Below are positions 17,773 through 26,905 of a stretch of DNA of 64,000 nt, one piece after another. The position numbers and the translations under genes were made by a program. The notes beneath the pieces are model-generated. The model was given only the letters and a program-made list of their open reading frames with translations. It had not been told where the DNA came from and did not search any database. The stretch spans positions 1-64,000 of the forward strand of contig NZ_CAKKLP010000017.1 of NCBI RefSeq assembly GCF_918698085.1, written 5' to 3'. Positions within the stretch are counted from its first letter, which is position 1, and every line of letters starts with the position of its first letter. This DNA comes from Chryseobacterium sp. Bi04 (GTDB taxonomy: Bacteria > Bacteroidota > Bacteroidia > Flavobacteriales > Weeksellaceae).

Positions 17773-18749
17773 AATTTATAAATTTTCTTTATTTGGTTTT
17801 TATTTGTACCTACAGCAATTTCAGGGGAAAACACATTGAGTTCCCAATAATCACTAATAGAATTTACAATCTTTGGAGTCACAAAATTCAATGAATATGT
17901 ATTTTTATCGTTTGTATAAAACAATATCCGCAAAACTTTATGATCACCCGCATTCTCTACAATATGTACTTCATTTACCTTTTTTTTCGGTAAAATAATT
18001 TGCCCGGAACCTTTAAAAATCAATGTATCTGCTGACAGTTCAATAGTTTTAACTCCAGAAGTAAAATAAAAGTACAGATATACCAGAAAACAATATAAGA
18101 ATAGGAAAGGAAGTGTTACCAAAATCTCTAAAAACACATTCCCAGTCCTTGTAATTACGCCAATATCATTTTTGAAAGGTTCCATTATATTCCTAAAAAG
18201 CAGCATAAATGCAAAGCCTGATACACAGAAAATAATGAACTTCATTTTTGGGTTTTTAATCAAAAAAGAACTCACCGGAATCTGCTCAGCACTGGTTATT
18301 GTCTTACTCGTTTTACCTCTCTGTAAATCCATTAAAAAGTCATTATATTCTTCTGCACTGCTTTGAAAAGGATGTTTTGAGACTGTAATTTTTTCGGCCT
18401 TCAATGGGAGAAGAATTTTATTATTCTCTATTTTTATTTCATTTTTGGATATTGTATAATTATTCTTTTTGTACTCAATACTGACTGATTGATCATCAAC
18501 TTCCCTGATACTGCCGATTGGTGAAAAACTATAATCCAGAATTTTATAGAGAACAATACAGTGAAACAAATAAAACACAAAGAGTACAAAATACAGAAAA
18601 GTTCTATCTATTTTAAGACTTGGAGTATGAAGTACAAAATCAAGATATTCCCATCCCGGTACAAAATAAGAATATATAAGAACAATAAATAGTGCTGCAA
18701 GCACAACACCTATTTTTTTGCCACTGTTTAAAGTCTTTATAAAAATCAT
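17769..18749 (-). CDS. membrane protein in the vgrG1 cassette, unknown function
   Basis: A 326-residue protein with four clear hydrophobic segments arranged as two hairpins: residues 13-31 with 49-68, and about 173-190 with 205-228. Each pair is followed by a soluble beta-rich stretch (residues 75-150 and 235-326). The two halves look similar in layout, like a duplicated module. It overlaps the PAAR-like gene by 4 bp and lies 25 bp after the LysM gene. Position and topology fit an immunity protein for a membrane-targeting effector, or an accessory factor. No family is recognised. Confidence 0.65.
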   Translation of the reverse strand: MIFIKTLNSGKKIGVVLAALFIVLIYSYFVPGWEYLDFVLHTPSLKIDRTFLYFVLFVFYLFHCIVLYKILDYSFSPIGSIREVDDQSVSIEYKKNNYTISKNEIKIENNKILLPLKAEKITVSKHPFQSSAEEYNDFLMDLQRGKTSKTITSAEQIPVSSFLIKNPKMKFIIFCVSGFAFMLLFRNIMEPFKNDIGVITRTGNVFLEILVTLPFLFLYCFLVYLYFYFTSGVKTIELSADTLIFKGSGQIILPKKKVNEVHIVENAGDHKVLRILFYTNDKNTYSLNFVTPKIVNSISDYWELNVFSPEIAVGTNKNQIKKIYKL

Positions 18750-18774
18750 TTTTTTCTAGAATTATTAATGTTCC

Positions 18775-19827
18775 TTATATCTTTCTCAGATTAAATATGC
18801 ATTCGGATTTTATATTATTCTCTATATTTTCAATAATTGACAATTCTGCTTTTTCCAGAGTTTTTGTCTTCAGATTATAAGTGAATAGATTTCTTAAATC
18901 CAGCTTATATTCAGAAAACTTATATTTTATAAGAGGCTGATGATACTTTTCATATCCTTTGGTTACTTTTTCCAAGAGTTCCTCAGATTCCACTGTTTCC
19001 CAAACTTTTCTAATAGTAATGAGGTCTTCTTCTTTTTTAATAATATCATATCTCACAGTCATAGGTACAAGTACATCAGGAAAAAGCTGAGATTGATAAG
19101 TGTATTCTTCTCTTTCCATATTTTCTTCGCTGCAATAAAGATATTTGTCCAATAATGTAAGGTAAAAAAGATCTCTGTTATAGTCCTTTTCATCATTATA
19201 TTTATCAGAAAACTGAAAATCTCCCTCTTGCAGAAGCTTTGCATATTCCTGCGGCTTGGTCTGTTTTATTACTTTTACAAATTCAATTTCATTGAGTCTT
19301 TCATTTTTAAATTTGTCCCAATTTACTTTTAATTTATCTTTATCAACAAGTCTGGAAAACCTTCCCAGCTTATCGATTTCTACCAAACAGTTATTTCTGA
19401 TATAATCAACTTCAGACACGAAATCAAAAACACGTGACAATGCCGGTGGATTAAACTCATAAAAGAAGTCGCAAAGCTTAACCTGTACCAAGTGATGTGG
19501 CAGATTAAATTTCACATCATATTCTTTTTTAAGCTGGGAATAACTTTTTACCTCATCCTCAATTCTGGTTATATTCAGTTGTTCAGTTCTGTATCTGCTT
19601 TCTTGTTCAAATACGGTATAATCAATATTTTTTTTCTCCTCTTTATTCTTTTGATAAGGGATGATAACAGTCTTAATATGGATAGGCAGGTAATCCCCAA
19701 AAAATTGCTGGGTAAGGGGCGAATATAAATTATGAAAGGCTAGCAGCTCTTTGCCCGTCATCTGATATTTTTCTGCTATTGATTCTAATGTATCTCCTTT
19801 TTTTATCTGATGCGTACTGTATTCCAT
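18775..19827 (-). CDS. LysM-domain protein of the vgrG1 cassette
   Basis: A 350-residue protein without a signal peptide. Residues 4-52 are a LysM domain (THQIKKGDTLESIAEKYQMT ... IHIKTVIIP). The remaining 300 residues are charged and not recognised. A cytoplasmic LysM protein directly after vgrG (83 bp) suggests it is loaded on the spike. LysM-type modules occur in T6SS adaptors and cargo and could bind peptidoglycan after delivery. Adaptor or effector cannot be decided from the sequence. Confidence 0.65.
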   Translation of the reverse strand: MEYSTHQIKKGDTLESIAEKYQMTGKELLAFHNLYSPLTQQFFGDYLPIHIKTVIIPYQKNKEEKKNIDYTVFEQESRYRTEQLNITRIEDEVKSYSQLKKEYDVKFNLPHHLVQVKLCDFFYEFNPPALSRVFDFVSEVDYIRNNCLVEIDKLGRFSRLVDKDKLKVNWDKFKNERLNEIEFVKVIKQTKPQEYAKLLQEGDFQFSDKYNDEKDYNRDLFYLTLLDKYLYCSEENMEREEYTYQSQLFPDVLVPMTVRYDIIKKEEDLITIRKVWETVESEELLEKVTKGYEKYHQPLIKYKFSEYKLDLRNLFTYNLKTKTLEKAELSIIENIENNIKSECIFNLRKI

Positions 19828-19909
19828 ACAATGGATTTCTGGTTATTTTATAGTTAAAAATATGTATAAGATCAACGATATGTTTATCTGAAGATCTTAT
19901 TTATATGCG

Positions 19910-22081
19910 TTAATTTATATCTACCTGGGTACCTTTGATTGTAACATTGCTATCTACAACCATTCCTGGACTTCCTTTTGCCTTTCCAACGTTGGTAATG
20001 CTCACCCCCTCTATGTTCACTGTATCAGCTTTCACCGTTATCTGATCTTTTGTAATCTCAATGCTGCTACTTCCAACTTTTAAAGTAACTTTTTCTGCTC
20101 CTTTAAGATCAATTACACCATCATTTCCCATTGTCAGTATGCTTTGACCTTCTCCTACGTTTGTTGTATGTTTACAGCCTACATTGGTAGTATTTTTATT
20201 CTTAACTGTTTTTGTATTATCATTTCCTACGGTTACCGTTTTATTGTTATTTGTATTGGTTTCCGCATTTCCCGCTCCATCAAAAAACATATTGGCTCCG
20301 CCCTGGTCTTTAAGATTCATTGATCCTGCTCCATTATCATATTTCAGTTCGGCTCCGCTTCTTCCGCTAAAGCTCATCACATTGTTTCCAGCTCCACCTC
20401 CGGCGCCGATACCTCCATGAAACATTCCTCCCATCACGAATGGACGGTCAGGATGCTGATGTACAAAATTGATGATCACCTGGTCTCCCACTTCAGGAAT
20501 TGACATAAAGCCCCGGTTTTTGTTCACCTTGTCACTGCTTCCGGCATCCGGAGACATTACGCGGATGAATTCTGTAGTATCAGGACCATTCTGCCAGTCA
20601 AACTGTACCTTAACCCGTCCCTGGTCTTGGGGATCTGTATTGGAAATTACTTTTGCAAACTGAGCTTCAGCTCTTGGAGTTTCAAATTCCGGGCGGGGGA
20701 TAAATCCTGTATCTGCAGCAATGGCCTCAAATTTACCGTCATAATATCCTCTGGCATCTACTTCATGAGTGACTTCAAGAATCATCAGCTTGGTAAAATA
20801 GGACGTTTCATTGCTTCCGGATTTACGCATTTCAATATCAGCGGGGCATCCCGGATATAAGAACGGAACTGTGGTAGTTCCTGAAGTAATAAAAACTTCA
20901 GAAGCTTTACTTCCTGCCGTTCCTTTCTGAGAAGCATCGATATCCATAAAGGATGTAGCTTTTATAGGTGCTACTCTCAAAGAGGGTGTTGTAAATGTTT
21001 TTTCTGATATTTCGTAAGCACGCCGTGCAATATCTGAAGTATGGTTTATTTTTGAGTTTCCGGTAATCAGCTTTTCATTTTTGCTGCTGTTGTACCCATA
21101 AAATGTTGGGTTGACATGCTGTGCTCTCATTTTGACAGCAATATCACTCACACTGCTGCCATAGGTAAGTTTCACCGGTTTCTCCTGTGGTGGAAGCTTT
21201 CCAAAATGCAGTACTTCACCATCATAATAAAACTGTTCGCCATAGGCTTCAGCTATTCTGGCAAGGTAGTTATAATGAGTCTCTTCATATTGAGAGCTGT
21301 AGGAAACGTTTCCATGCTGGGCATCTACCCGGAAATCAAACTTGTTCTGACCCAGCCCTTCTCTGATTACCTGATCTGCAATACTGTTCAGGCTGACAGG
21401 CTGACTTCCCCCAAAACTCTGGATATGGGGTGCAGCATCTAAAAGTACCGTAGGACTATATCCTTTAAGGACAATATTTCCCAGGCTTCCTTTTTCCTGG
21501 CTGAAGCCTACTTCTGTAATGACTCCTACAAAGTTACGTTCAGCTCCTTTTTCAATATCTTTATATTTGAAGACTACGGTAATTCTTTTTCCCAGAAAAT
21601 TCTGGGCTTCTTCTAAATTGTGGTTTTCCGCATTTCCTAAGGTATCATGAGCCAGTGTTAAGCTGAATTCATGATGTTTAGCAGCGCTCTGAACCAGCTT
21701 AAAATGTTTGAAATGCTTAATCATCCTCCCTTCAACAATAACATCCAGCTTTACCACACGGTTGATACCGGCAATAAAGCTTTCAGCAATGGCTGGAGCA
21801 TTATGTATTTTTGAAGTGGGCTGTTTTGCCCATACTTTATTTTCAATGATTGAAGGTTTATTAGAAACCAGGGTCTGATTCATAAACATATCTGCACCCT
21901 GTGCAGCGCTTAAGCTTTGTTGTCCTGCTTTTGCTGCCTTCTTTACTTCTTCACCCGCTTTATTTAATTTTCCTTCTGCCTTTTGGATAGTTTTTTCCTT
22001 TACTGTGTTTTTCAACTTGCCGGCATCTGCCTTTGTTGTATGTTGGCCCTCTACTTTAATTGATTTATCATCCTGAAACAT
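19910..22081 (-). CDS. tssI: VgrG spike protein (copy 1)
   Basis: A 723-residue T6SS spike protein. The gp27/gp5-like core starts near residue 95 (FIAGINRVVKLDVIVEGR), with FLGKRITVVFKYKDIEKG and the gp5 OB-fold segment VKVQFDWQNGPDTTEFIRVM. A C-terminal needle of repeated short beta motifs follows (TVTVGNDNTKTVKNKNT). It carries an extra Lys/Ala-rich N-terminal extension of about 90 residues, absent from VgrG copy 2 and predicted to be helical. The C-terminus has no added toxin domain, so cargo must bind non-covalently; the LysM, membrane and PAAR-like genes follow it. It lies 214 bp after hcp2 and its terminator. Confidence 0.93.
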   Translation of the reverse strand: MFQDDKSIKVEGQHTTKADAGKLKNTVKEKTIQKAEGKLNKAGEEVKKAAKAGQQSLSAAQGADMFMNQTLVSNKPSIIENKVWAKQPTSKIHNAPAIAESFIAGINRVVKLDVIVEGRMIKHFKHFKLVQSAAKHHEFSLTLAHDTLGNAENHNLEEAQNFLGKRITVVFKYKDIEKGAERNFVGVITEVGFSQEKGSLGNIVLKGYSPTVLLDAAPHIQSFGGSQPVSLNSIADQVIREGLGQNKFDFRVDAQHGNVSYSSQYEETHYNYLARIAEAYGEQFYYDGEVLHFGKLPPQEKPVKLTYGSSVSDIAVKMRAQHVNPTFYGYNSSKNEKLITGNSKINHTSDIARRAYEISEKTFTTPSLRVAPIKATSFMDIDASQKGTAGSKASEVFITSGTTTVPFLYPGCPADIEMRKSGSNETSYFTKLMILEVTHEVDARGYYDGKFEAIAADTGFIPRPEFETPRAEAQFAKVISNTDPQDQGRVKVQFDWQNGPDTTEFIRVMSPDAGSSDKVNKNRGFMSIPEVGDQVIINFVHQHPDRPFVMGGMFHGGIGAGGGAGNNVMSFSGRSGAELKYDNGAGSMNLKDQGGANMFFDGAGNAETNTNNNKTVTVGNDNTKTVKNKNTTNVGCKHTTNVGEGQSILTMGNDGVIDLKGAEKVTLKVGSSSIEITKDQITVKADTVNIEGVSITNVGKAKGSPGMVVDSNVTIKGTQVDIN

Positions 22082-22218
22082 AGCGTCTTTGTTTGAATTA
22101 AATAATTATTGAATAAACTACTGCTGTACAGCATACATGGAATCAAAAATAGCAGAACATCTTATACTCTTTTTTTCTAAAAAATGATTCCTAATGTTCT
22201 TCTTAGTGTTTATAATGG

Positions 22219-22260
22219 AAAAAACAGAACAGCATACCCTCACGAGCGCGCTGTCCTGTA
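22219..22260 (-). terminator. terminator of hcp2
   Basis: Minus-strand stem ACAGGACAGC/GCTGTTCTGT with one G-U pair and a 16-nt loop, followed by TTTTTT. It lies about 36 bp past the hcp2 stop and separates hcp2 from vgrG1. Confidence 0.7.
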
Positions 22261-22295
22261 CCAATTTTATTTTTACTAAGATGATGAATATCGGC

Positions 22296-22709
22296 TTATT
22301 TACCCGATGAAGGCCACAGTCCTGCGTACTGAGAAGTACCGTAATCAATTGTTTCTGCGCTTATCACGAAACTGATCAACATACTGTTGCTGTCTATAGC
22401 ATCGAAGTCTACTTCATGCTGAATTACATATCCGTTTTCCCAGTTCAAAGTAATCAATGTTCCTTCTTCGTGAGATTTGTTGAATGTAATTTCTCCTTTA
22501 GTAGGCTTGTACTTTCCGTTCAATAAACTTTCAAGGATATCAGACTTTTCAGTTGCTTCTACTGTTACTTTAATTAAGGCATTAGAAGGATCTGATGCTA
22601 CACGTCCGGATACATCGGTAGATCTCGATACGCTGTAGTTCATTTTTAATAATTTTTGTCCTTCGCCTCCGTTGAATTTTAAGATTCCTCTTGAATTTCT
22701 TTCTGCCAT
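22296..22709 (-). CDS. tssD: T6SS tube protein TssD/Hcp (copy 2)
   Basis: A 137-residue Hcp, nearly identical to copy 1; it differs at Ser30, at Ile for Val in FDAIDS and FVISAE, and by a C-terminus of WPSSGK. It forms the inner tube and can carry small effectors in its lumen. It heads the vgrG1-LysM-membrane-PAAR cassette but is separated from vgrG1 by a hairpin, which may let Hcp be made in excess. The regulatory block upstream is shared with the other copies. Confidence 0.93.
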   Translation of the reverse strand: MAERNSRGILKFNGGEGQKLLKMNYSVSRSTDVSGRVASDPSNALIKVTVEATEKSDILESLLNGKYKPTKGEITFNKSHEEGTLITLNWENGYVIQHEVDFDAIDSNSMLISFVISAETIDYGTSQYAGLWPSSGK

Positions 22710-22761
22710 GATTTGTAAATTTTAATCGTTAATAATATTTTGTGATTCGGTGATTGTATAG

Positions 22762-22866
22762 CAAATATAGAGGGTCTTTTTTTCTAAAAAAAACTTTTGA
22801 ATACAAATCTGAAATTTTGTAGTAGTTCTACGATTTTATGTCGTAATTCTACGACAATAGAGTTAA
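22762..22866 (-). promoter_or_regulatory. hcp2 promoter with upstream palindromic element
   Basis: The -7 box TATATTTG (22762-22769) has no TTTG at -33. The palindrome GTCGTA-GAAT-TACGAC is at 22840-22855, with a second arm pair GTAG-AA-CTAC beside it. From 22808 to 22866 the sequence is nearly identical to the hcp1 block. The remainder of 22867-23180 is AT-rich with no feature seen. Confidence 0.75.
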
Positions 22867-23183
22867 CAATTATATATAAAAACATGATATACAATGATGT
22901 ATAAATACATAAAAACATCGATCAAAATAGGCATTTTCCACAGCAATGAGAAATATTAAGGTTTTTTAATATAATTTAGCATGCTTTAACAGATCTGAAT
23001 TATAAAAATTTCGAAAATATTATTCGTTTATTTTTTTTAACCTTATAGATTTTAAAACCTCTAAGGCTGTGAACTGGCTGCAGGCTATTTTTACCAGGCT
23101 CCATTTTTACTGATCATATATTTGGCTCTTCAATTTCCATTTTACAGATTAGGTTTCAAAGAGATCAAATTAAAACAATACAA

Positions 23184-23211
23184 AATCTGACTATTATCAT
23201 AATCAGATTCT
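23184..23211 (-). terminator. possible terminator of the lytic transglycosylase gene
   Basis: AATCTGA/TCAGATT inverted repeat with a 12-14 nt loop, running into TTTTG on the minus strand. It lies just past the transglycosylase stop. This is a weak match. Confidence 0.4.
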
Positions 23212-23238
23212 TTACTTTTTGATATTTGCTATAAATTG

Positions 23239-24102
23239 TTACTGGGCACTTCCCCCTTCTTTTATAGATCGCATAAGTATTTTATTTTTCCTTAAAAGAA
23301 AATCGGGCATAAGGTCTGTGGGAAGGTAGAAAGGACTTTCTCCTTTTTTCTGCAATTCTTCTACTATTCCCGGATTCCAGGCAAGGATTTTATCTACTTC
23401 CACATCCAGTTCATCTGCAACAACCTTTAAATTAAAGCCGGCATTGATTTCTGTTTCCGAAAGCGCTTCATTTGTTACATTGCTGCCGCCATTTTCAAAA
23501 AAGACTTTGTTAATTCTGGAGGCATTATAATTACTGAGGACACTCTGAAGTTCTCCTGTCGCATAGCAGGCGTTCAGGTATTTTTTTACATGGTTGATCG
23601 TCTCTTCGGGAAGGTATTTTGAAAACTCATGATATTGCGAAGAGCCTGCAGCCTGCATTGCTTTTGCTATATTTCCTTCTCCACAATTATAAGCTGCAAC
23701 AACCGTTACCCAGTTGTTATACTTTTTATAAAGGTTTCCTAATGATAATACAGCTGTTTTTGTACTTTTATAGACATCGGTACGGTTCTGTTCTGTAAGT
23801 CCATATTGATTGGCATGTGCTGTCATAAGCTGCCAGATTCCTACTGCTCCGGCACCTGAGGTAATATTTCTGTTAAAATGGGACTCAATCAGGGCCAGGT
23901 TTCTCAGATGTTTGGGAAGTCCTTTCTGAAGGAGTAACTGCTCAATAAATTCCACAAGATCTTTATTAGAATTTATGATTCCTTTATATTTTTTCACGCT
24001 GCTTTCTGAAGTATCAGAGGCCGTTAAAAACTGTCCGTTTACAAATATACCGGTTCCTACCAGCATCAAGCCTGTAAAGATATTTCTGACAATAGTTTTC
24101 AT
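23239..24102 (-). CDS. periplasmic lytic transglycosylase (MltD-like) with LysM-like tail
   Basis: A 287-residue exported protein with a signal peptide ending FVNGQ (residues 1-24). Residues 40-180 are a GH23 lytic transglycosylase domain: LALIESHFNRNITSGAGAVG holds the catalytic Glu, and GIWQLM and VVAAYNCGEGNIAKAM follow. The tail (residues 220-275) ends in a LysM-like unit (NLKVVADELDVEVDKILAWNPG). It lies between clpV and hcp2 in the T6SS locus. I infer that it opens the cell's own peptidoglycan for assembly of the membrane complex; an exported effector is less likely because it has a Sec signal. Confidence 0.85.
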   Translation of the reverse strand: MKTIVRNIFTGLMLVGTGIFVNGQFLTASDTSESSVKKYKGIINSNKDLVEFIEQLLLQKGLPKHLRNLALIESHFNRNITSGAGAVGIWQLMTAHANQYGLTEQNRTDVYKSTKTAVLSLGNLYKKYNNWVTVVAAYNCGEGNIAKAMQAAGSSQYHEFSKYLPEETINHVKKYLNACYATGELQSVLSNYNASRINKVFFENGGSNVTNEALSETEINAGFNLKVVADELDVEVDKILAWNPGIVEELQKKGESPFYLPTDLMPDFLLRKNKILMRSIKEGGSAQ

Positions 24103-24131
24103 TTTAAATATATGTTTATAAAGCTAAAAAT

Positions 24132-24170
24132 AAAAAGGCTAAAGAGCAGATTTGCCAGTCAGCCTTTTTA
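24132..24170. terminator. terminator after clpV
   Basis: AAAAAGGCT/AGCCTTTTT stem with a 20-nt loop lies between the clpV stop and the transglycosylase start. The minus strand has a T-run after the stem. Confidence 0.7.
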
Positions 24171-24175
24171 CTTTA

Positions 24176-26674
24176 TTATGAGTCTACTTTCCAGCTCAGT
24201 TTGTCTTCTTCTGTATTCCAATCCACATGGATGGTCTGGCCGGATTTCACTTCTTCTCTTACAATCATTTTGGAGATAGGCCTTGCCAATTGGGCACGGA
24301 TCACTCCGGAGATCTGTCTTGCTCCGTATTTACTGCTGAACCCTCCCAATGCAAGGTTTTTCACAGCCTCATCACTAATTTTCAAGGCTATTCCTAATCT
24401 CGTCAATGAAGTATGAAGTGATTTCAGCTGGATATTGAAAATTCTTTCTGCAATAGACTCTGTGATCGGTGCAAAAGGAATAATTTCTGTAATTCTTGCC
24501 AAAAACTCGGGTCTGAATCTTCCTGAACCTGACATGATCTGCATCAGTGAAGATGACTCCGGAATTTTTCCTTCTTCAAACTGTTTTACAATTTCTTCAC
24601 TTCCGATATTGGATGTAAAAAGGATTAATGCATTACTGAAATCTCCTTCTTTTCCTAGTTTATCATGAACCTTTCCTTCGTCCATGATCTGAAGGAATAC
24701 ATCAAAAACAGAATGGTGAGCTTTTTCAATCTCATCAAATAAAACAACAGTATATGGCTGCTGTCTTATTTTGTTAACCAGCATACCTCCTTCTTCATAT
24801 CCTACATATCCGGGAGGCGCACCGTATAGTAACGCGGCAGAATGTTCTTCTTTAAACTCTGACATATCAAAGCGTACCATTGCTTTTTCATCGTTGAAAA
24901 GCAATTCTGCCATTGATTTTGCAAGCTCAGTTTTACCGGTTCCTGTAGGTCCTAAAAGGAAGAACGAACCAATGGGCTGTCCCGGTTTATTCAATCCGCT
25001 TCGGTTTTCAACAATAGCATCGGAAAGGATTTTCAATGCATGATCCTGCCCTACTACTCTATTTAACAGAAGGGATTCCATGTTCAGGAGTTTTTCTTTT
25101 TCCTGAGCCTGAATTTTACCGATTGGGATATTGGTTTTAGCAGCCATCACAGCAGCCAGCTCTAATCTTCCTACTTTTTCTCTTTTCTTCGCTGCATGCT
25201 GCAGAAGCTCTTCGTAAGTATCATCAATAATTTTATGAATCTGCTCTACCGGCATTGAATTGTCAATAGCAGGTTGTTCGCTCAGTGATCCCCATAAAAT
25301 AGGGCTTATTTTATCACGCAACAGATTATAAGTCCAGATCAATTCATCAGCCTGGTCTTTATTGTCTGTATATTCTTCTTTTAAAATCTCTTCATAGCTT
25401 GCTTTCCAGCTTTCCAGTTCTTTTTCTGAAAGTTCGTCAAGCATTTTAATAGCAGCCATGGTTCTGTCTAATAAATCGATGGCTGCATCGGGTAATTTTT
25501 TACCTTTTGCATATCTTTTAGCCAGACGTACACATTCCGGAATGGCAGTTTTTTCCACTTCAATACCATGGTGCTTTTTATAGCCATCAAGCAGTACATC
25601 GATCATTTTCACGCAAGTCTGCTCATCCGGTTCATTAACCGTCAGCACTTCAAAACGACGGTTGAAAGCCTGTTCCGGTTCTATAATTTTTCTATATTCT
25701 TCCTGGGTAGTAGCTCCAATGACCGTAATTTCACCTCTTGCCAATTCCGGTTTCAGAAGATTGGCAACATTTCCTATGCTGCCTTTCGGATCTAAAAGGG
25801 TATGAATTTCATCAATGAAAAGGATTGCTTTTTCAATTTTCTTACATTCATTGATTATTTTTTTCAGGCGGTCTTCTATTTCACCTTTATAAGAAGTTCC
25901 GGCCAGTAAAGCTCCTGTGTCCAGTTCTAAAAGGGTTCCGTTTTTAAGCATTTCAGGAACATTCCCTTTGGTAATTTCAATAGCAAAACCTTCTACTAAA
26001 GCTGTTTTTCCAACTCCCGGTTCGCCAATAATAATGACATTCGGCTTACTTCTGCGGCAAAGAATCTCTACCAGCATTCTAAGTTCTTTGTCTCGTCCTA
26101 TTATATTTTCCAGATCTCCGTTTCTGGCCTGTGCTGTTCTGTCTACACAATAGCTTTTAATAGATGGAAAGGAAGAGTCTGAAAAGTCTGAACCATTTGA
26201 AAATAAAGACGCAAAATCTCCATTTTCAGATACGGTGAAAGGAGTATCTTTTCTATACAGGTTAAAGATCTCATGTTCTCTCAATGGAAGTGATTTCAAC
26301 TGCTGAAGAGTAAATACAACCTGTGGTTTTACAATAGCAGTAAGGATACAGATCGGTGTGATCTCATCCAAACCTAATTTTAAACGGATATCGTCTGCTT
26401 CTTCCACAAGGGTATCAATGGCATCATCCTGAGCCACTTCATCAGGAAGGTGGGCTGTTTTAGGATATTCTTCAATACGGACATCTGCCCATTCGTAGAA
26501 ATATCCCGGATCTTTATCGATGCTTTTCAAAAATTCATTAAGTCCGATATCTTTGTGCATTAAAGCCTGAAGAATATGAGGTCCACCATAAGTAGCATTA
26601 TAATTTTCCTTCGCTATAGACTGAGCAATATGAAATAGCTGTTTTACTGTTTCGTTGGTTACTAGTACTCCCAT
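24176..26674 (-). CDS. tssH: T6SS sheath-disassembly ATPase ClpV/TssH
   Basis: An 832-residue Clp/Hsp100 ATPase. The N-domain (residues 1-145) is followed by NBD1 with Walker A GEPGVGKT (217-224) and Walker B ILFIDEIH. A middle region follows, then NBD2 with Walker A GPTGTGKT (about 575-582), VVLFDEIEKAH and the C-terminal D2-small domain (GARQISGVIRAQLARP). No ClpP-docking loop is obvious. The T6SS context argues for the sheath-recycling family rather than housekeeping ClpB or ClpC. It recycles contracted TssB/TssC sheaths in the cytosol, although neither sheath gene is in the window. The ATG start is well placed for the Clp N-domain. Confidence 0.9.
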   Translation of the reverse strand: MGVLVTNETVKQLFHIAQSIAKENYNATYGGPHILQALMHKDIGLNEFLKSIDKDPGYFYEWADVRIEEYPKTAHLPDEVAQDDAIDTLVEEADDIRLKLGLDEITPICILTAIVKPQVVFTLQQLKSLPLREHEIFNLYRKDTPFTVSENGDFASLFSNGSDFSDSSFPSIKSYCVDRTAQARNGDLENIIGRDKELRMLVEILCRRSKPNVIIIGEPGVGKTALVEGFAIEITKGNVPEMLKNGTLLELDTGALLAGTSYKGEIEDRLKKIINECKKIEKAILFIDEIHTLLDPKGSIGNVANLLKPELARGEITVIGATTQEEYRKIIEPEQAFNRRFEVLTVNEPDEQTCVKMIDVLLDGYKKHHGIEVEKTAIPECVRLAKRYAKGKKLPDAAIDLLDRTMAAIKMLDELSEKELESWKASYEEILKEEYTDNKDQADELIWTYNLLRDKISPILWGSLSEQPAIDNSMPVEQIHKIIDDTYEELLQHAAKKREKVGRLELAAVMAAKTNIPIGKIQAQEKEKLLNMESLLLNRVVGQDHALKILSDAIVENRSGLNKPGQPIGSFFLLGPTGTGKTELAKSMAELLFNDEKAMVRFDMSEFKEEHSAALLYGAPPGYVGYEEGGMLVNKIRQQPYTVVLFDEIEKAHHSVFDVFLQIMDEGKVHDKLGKEGDFSNALILFTSNIGSEEIVKQFEEGKIPESSSLMQIMSGSGRFRPEFLARITEIIPFAPITESIAERIFNIQLKSLHTSLTRLGIALKISDEAVKNLALGGFSSKYGARQISGVIRAQLARPISKMIVREEVKSGQTIHVDWNTEEDKLSWKVDS

Positions 26675-26905
26675 TTATAATTTTTCTTATATTAATATTT
26701 GCGCTCTGTTTTGTAAGACTTATGATCTCATGGCGGAGAATCAGAAGCCATTATTTTTTATCTGCCTAAAATTAAATATTTTATTCTAAAACGAGATAAA
26801 GATAGTTAATTCTTCAATTAGAGAAGTAACCATGCTATTTTTTAATTTTCAGGACAGGTCTGCGTTGTCAAATGATTGCCTTTTTTCTATGTAGAATACA
26901 ACATT

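Noticed and set aside
22123..22132. GCTGTACAGC palindrome between hcp2 and vgrG1
   Set aside because: A 10-bp palindrome alone is expected by chance; it is not repeated before vgrG2, so no regulatory claim is made.
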